DNA from: a virus
Direction: 5' to 3' (one strand)
Length of the DNA: 30,130 nucleotides
Virus record (IMG/VR): IMGVR_UViG_3300031222_000012
Span: 1-30,130 of that record
Below are positions 27,975-30,130 of the stretch, one piece after another. Made by a program: the position numbers and the translations under genes. The first letter of the stretch is position 1, and the number at the start of each line of letters is the position of its first letter. The notes under the pieces are model-generated. The model was not told the origin of the DNA. It did not search any database and was given only the letters and a program-made list of their open reading frames with translations.

Positions 27975-28639
27975 AAGATTTTTCGTTTGACTTTGAAACC
28001 GTTGCTCAATCACCAGATGCAGTCGTACTATCATGTGCATTGATTGTTTACGACAGAGATAAGCTTGAAGATTTTCAGACTTATCGTGAAAAAGCATACT
28101 ACTGGAAATTTGAGTTGAATCATCAGCTCGAAAGAGGTCGTATCATTGATCCACGTACATTGGACTGGTGGGATAAACAAGACCCAGAAGTTCGTAAGTC
28201 TCAGTTTGAACCAACAAAAGATGATATTGAATTAGGACAGTTTATTACAGATTTTAAACATGCTCTGATTCGAGAAAGTGTCACTAAAGGTACTAAAGGA
28301 TATGTTCGAGGTCAGTCATTTGATTTTCCTATTCTGGGTAATATCCTTTTGATGTTCAAAGATGATTCTGATCTAGATGATTGGTCTAAGAATCAAGCTT
28401 TCTACCCAATTCCATTCTGGGATCAGCGAGACATTCGTTCTTATATCTCTGGTCTAATGGTATCACATGATGTAACAAAAGTTCCATTGCCTAAAGGAAC
28501 ACTAAACGGATTCAAGCATCACGATCCTATTGACGATGTTGCTCGAGCAATCATGCATATCAAGCACGCTGAACTGTATGCAGCCGACGAAATGGATATG
28601 CCTGAAGAATCTGACATGGATGAATTTTCATATAAGTGA
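27971..28639 (+). CDS. dexA: Exonuclease A (DexA)
   Basis: 222 residues (T4: 227). DEDD 3'-5' exonuclease: DFET (6-10 region) for ExoI, RGQSFDFPIL (about 116-125) for ExoII, HHDPIDDVARAIM (about 190-202) for ExoIII. FWDQRDIRSYI and PLPKGTLNGF match T4 DexA nearly word for word. Degrades single-stranded DNA, helping host DNA breakdown or repair. Confidence 0.95.
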   Translation: MKDFSFDFETVAQSPDAVVLSCALIVYDRDKLEDFQTYREKAYYWKFELNHQLERGRIIDPRTLDWWDKQDPEVRKSQFEPTKDDIELGQFITDFKHALIRESVTKGTKGYVRGQSFDFPILGNILLMFKDDSDLDDWSKNQAFYPIPFWDQRDIRSYISGLMVSHDVTKVPLPKGTLNGFKHHDPIDDVARAIMHIKHAELYAADEMDMPEESDMDEFSYK

Positions 28640-28647
28640 GGTGAAGA

Positions 28648-28866
28648 ATGGGTTATTGGCACTTGTGTCCAAACTGTAATGAAGCAATTTTTGATAGCCC
28701 GACAGAAGTTGAGATTCTGTCGGGCGTTTACAAATGTCCTAATTGTAGTGAAGATCTTCGGGGATTCATTGACGAATATGAGAAGATTGAAAAAGTTGAA
28801 GCGTTTCTAAAACGAATATCGGATATTGAAGAAGCTCTGAAACAAATGAATATGAAGTATATATAA
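28648..28866 (+). CDS. Zinc-ribbon protein with an internal hairpin
   Basis: 72 residues. Two C-x2-C knuckles (CPNC at 7-10 and at 30-33) make a full zinc ribbon; a helical tail follows. The DNA between the knuckles holds an 11-bp perfect GC-rich inverted repeat. Function unknown. Confidence 0.7.
   Translation: MGYWHLCPNCNEAIFDSPTEVEILSGVYKCPNCSEDLRGFIDEYEKIEKVEAFLKRISDIEEALKQMNMKYI
28697..28725 (+). repeat. 11-bp GC-rich hairpin inside a coding sequence
   Basis: GCCCGACAGAA, loop GTTGAGA, TTCTGTCGGGC. Perfect stem, unusual in an A+T-rich gene. GTTTA follows, no U tract. Confidence 0.85.
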
Positions 28867-28883
28867 ATAAAGGAGTTGATATT

Positions 28884-28952
28884 ATGAAATCAAAAGCTCA
28901 CAGGCAAACACAATTTAGAACAATATCTAAACTCAGCAGGATAAGACAATGA
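28884..28952 (+). CDS. 22-residue basic peptide
   Basis: MKSKAHRQTQFRTISKLSRI then RQ, TGA overlapping the next ATG. AGGAG 8 bases upstream is a strong ribosome site, supporting translation and coupling to the 28949 gene. Confidence 0.5.
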   Translation: MKSKAHRQTQFRTISKLSRIRQ

Positions 28953-29251
28953 CTATTACAATTAAAGAACACCAAGAGATCAACGAAGCAATTCAATCAA
29001 TCGATGCTCAGTTTACAGACGACCTAATTGATAAAGCTGAGTACTACGATATTGAAGAAGACGAAGTTACTCTGATGACAACTGTTACGATCTATGATGT
29101 CAACGGTGGTGTACTCACAACAGCGAATGTTGAAGATTACGATACTGCTTATGCATACATGGAAGATATGTTTGATCTTGAGCCGCTTGACGATGAAGAA
29201 GTTGACCCTGATGCAGCTGCGATTAATAGTCGTTACGGTCACAACGCATAA
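28949..29251 (+). CDS. Acidic protein, unknown
   Basis: 100 residues, strongly acidic (EEDEVTLMT, FDLEPLDDEEVDPDA). No recognised domain. Starts within an ATGA overlap with the 22-residue ORF. Acidic early phage proteins sometimes act as DNA mimics, but nothing here proves that. Confidence 0.65.
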   Translation: MTITIKEHQEINEAIQSIDAQFTDDLIDKAEYYDIEEDEVTLMTTVTIYDVNGGVLTTANVEDYDTAYAYMEDMFDLEPLDDEEVDPDAAAINSRYGHNA

Positions 29252-29267
29252 AAATTCTTATATTCCA

Positions 29268-29296
29268 TTTACAGATTTTGAAAACTGTAGTATGAT
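29268..29296 (+). promoter_or_regulatory. Early-type promoter
   Basis: TTTACA (29268-29273), 17-base spacer, TATGAT (29291-29296). Third copy of the TTTACAGAT type. Confidence 0.75.
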
Positions 29297-29302
29297 TGAT
29301 TT

Positions 29303-29322
29303 ACAGGTTGAGAAAAACCTGT
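29303..29322 (+). promoter_or_regulatory. Leader hairpin
   Basis: ACAGGTT, loop GAGAAA, AACCTGT, located at the expected 5' end of the mRNA from the 29268 promoter, 24 bases before the ATG. May stabilise the message. Confidence 0.55.
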
Positions 29323-29345
29323 CTATTAAACAACTACGAGGTAAT

Positions 29346-29945
29346 ATGTTTATGAGAAAAGCTACAATTGATTATGATGGAATTGGGATTGTGAATAACC
29401 GTGGTAACTCTAATTATTGGGGTGTCTCCACTGACCCGTACTATGATCATAAGTTTCGTGTGATCGTTAATTTGAATGATAGGATTTACACCTTCCTTTT
29501 ATCTAGAGAATTTACTGAGAAAGATGCAGCACATATCGCAAAGCATCTGTATAAGTATCGTCTTAAGCATATTAATCTCCCTACTCGGATTTACATCCAA
29601 GCAAGAAAATTTAAGAATCTGGTTTACATTGTCGATTTTATAAATCAAAAGATTGAAGCATTTAGCAATTCTTTTGGACTTTACGACGATAGTTTGGAAG
29701 AGTTTTATTGGGAAGAGCTTTGGCTCTCCCTTTGTGGCGATGTTCCCGTAGTTAAACCAACTCCTGTTGCAATGTCAAAACAGAATTCGTTTCTTAAAGA
29801 CCTCACTGACATGGCTGATCCATTCGATCTTCCAGCGTCTGACAAGGAATTGATTCGTGAGTTTGTATCAAATGTCATGTCAGACAAGATGTCTATAAAA
29901 GGAAGGCAGGTTCTGAATACATTTGCAAAAGTTCTCACTGAATGA
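29346..29945 (+). CDS. Protein of unknown function
   Basis: 199 residues from ATG 29346 behind GAGGT (the frame is open further upstream but covers the promoter). N-terminal half beta-rich (YWGVSTDPYYDHKFRVIVNL), C-terminal half helical (KDLTDMADPFDLPASDKELI). No known motif. Own promoter and terminator make it a one-gene unit. Confidence 0.7.
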   Translation: MFMRKATIDYDGIGIVNNRGNSNYWGVSTDPYYDHKFRVIVNLNDRIYTFLLSREFTEKDAAHIAKHLYKYRLKHINLPTRIYIQARKFKNLVYIVDFINQKIEAFSNSFGLYDDSLEEFYWEELWLSLCGDVPVVKPTPVAMSKQNSFLKDLTDMADPFDLPASDKELIREFVSNVMSDKMSIKGRQVLNTFAKVLTE

Positions 29946-29962
29946 GAGAATGAGAAATATCT

Positions 29963-29987
29963 GGGAAGCTTCGGCTTCCCTTTTTTT
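29963..29987 (+). terminator. Rho-independent terminator with TTCG loop
   Basis: GGGAAGC, loop TTCG, GCTTCCC, then seven T. Textbook strong terminator, 18 bases after the 29346 gene. Confidence 0.95.
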
Positions 29988-30050
29988 CTCTATAAAAAAT
30001 TTTGAAAAAAATGAAAAAAACTATATACAGAACCTAATTTGTTTGATAAA

Positions 30051-30059
30051 ATGGTATCA
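30051..30059 (+). promoter_or_regulatory. Extended -10 promoter for the next gene
   Basis: TGGTATCAT, matching the box at 20768; a start codon follows at 30128 after AGAAGG. The leader contains an AGAGG/CCTCT hairpin. Confidence 0.45.
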
Positions 30060-30127
30060 TCAAATAGAGGAAACCACAAAAACCTCTGATTTGAAAAACC
30101 GAAACTAAAATGAGAAGGTACTATATC

Positions 30128-30130
30128 ATG
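30128..30130 (+). CDS. Start of a gene that leaves the window
   Basis: The last three bases are ATG, 8-9 bases after the AGAAGG ribosome site at about 30113-30118 and behind a promoter box and leader. Only the start codon is visible, so nothing can be said about the product. Confidence 0.4.

Noticed and set aside
28862-28869. Perfect TATAAATA late-promoter box before the 22-residue ORF
   Set aside because: Transcription from it would begin at or after the AGGAG ribosome site at 28871-28875, so it cannot serve that ORF; it also overlaps the end of the upstream gene. Likely chance.

Overview
The window is a segment of a T4-superfamily myovirus genome: low G+C, mostly plus strand, tightly packed with TAATG/ATGA overlaps. 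Nearly every recognisable protein is a T4 orthologue. Head morphogenesis genes come first (portal gp20 C-terminus, gp67, a gp68-position protein, gp21, gp22, gp23). Then follow recombination and replication genes (UvsY, UvsW, late sigma gp55, gp47, gp46, clamp gp45, loader gp44/gp62, RegA, Dda-like helicase, DexA). DNA polymerase gene 43, which often follows regA, is absent here. The host cannot be read directly. The phage carries what looks like a circularly permuted (two-piece) tmRNA gene, a form typical of alphaproteobacteria, cyanobacteria and some beta/gammaproteobacteria, so such a host is a reasonable inference.

Layout. 1-4248: head genes, with late-promoter modules before genes 22 and 23 and a strong terminator at 4279-4304. 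4388-6128: minus-strand island (gp19-like tail tube protein, a KOW-like gene interrupted by an in-frame TAA, UvsY, a small unknown). 6183-8148: ParB/Srx-like protein and UvsW. 8212-8685 (minus): RNase HI. 8846-15052: gp55, a small ORF, gp47, gp46, then an RNA-repair set (Rnl1-type ligase, 5'-kinase, calcineurin-like phosphatase). 15110-17704: gp45, gp44, gp62, RegA. 17711-18000: terminator-like hairpin, nuclease remnant, one tRNA and a tRNA 3' fragment. 18018-21512: Dda-like helicase, an interrupted DUF115-like gene, a dual-specificity phosphatase and small ORFs.

21529-25434 is a dense RNA cluster: about 15 tRNAs (some degenerate), two unassigned structured RNAs, the permuted tmRNA, a PTH2-type peptidyl-tRNA hydrolase and small cargo ORFs. 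25458-26779 is an accessory cassette with higher G+C: a 20-codon ORF, a zinc-ribbon protein, and a metallophosphoesterase whose first metal motif is split by TAG. It ends in a chimeric ORF fused to an FkbM methyltransferase tail. 26795-30130 holds small early-type genes and DexA.

Themes. (1) Translation and RNA maintenance: tRNAs, tmRNA, PTH2, RNA ligase, kinase and phosphatase could together keep late translation running under host anticodon-nuclease attack and ribosome stalling. (2) Three ORFs share an 11-residue leader resembling the T4 capsid-targeting sequence, so they may be packaged and injected. (3) Four reading frames are broken by stops or a shift. In two of them a Leu codon is followed by UAG with a CUA landing codon that would restore the frame. 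This is either ribosome hopping or plain mutation/sequence error, and it is testable.
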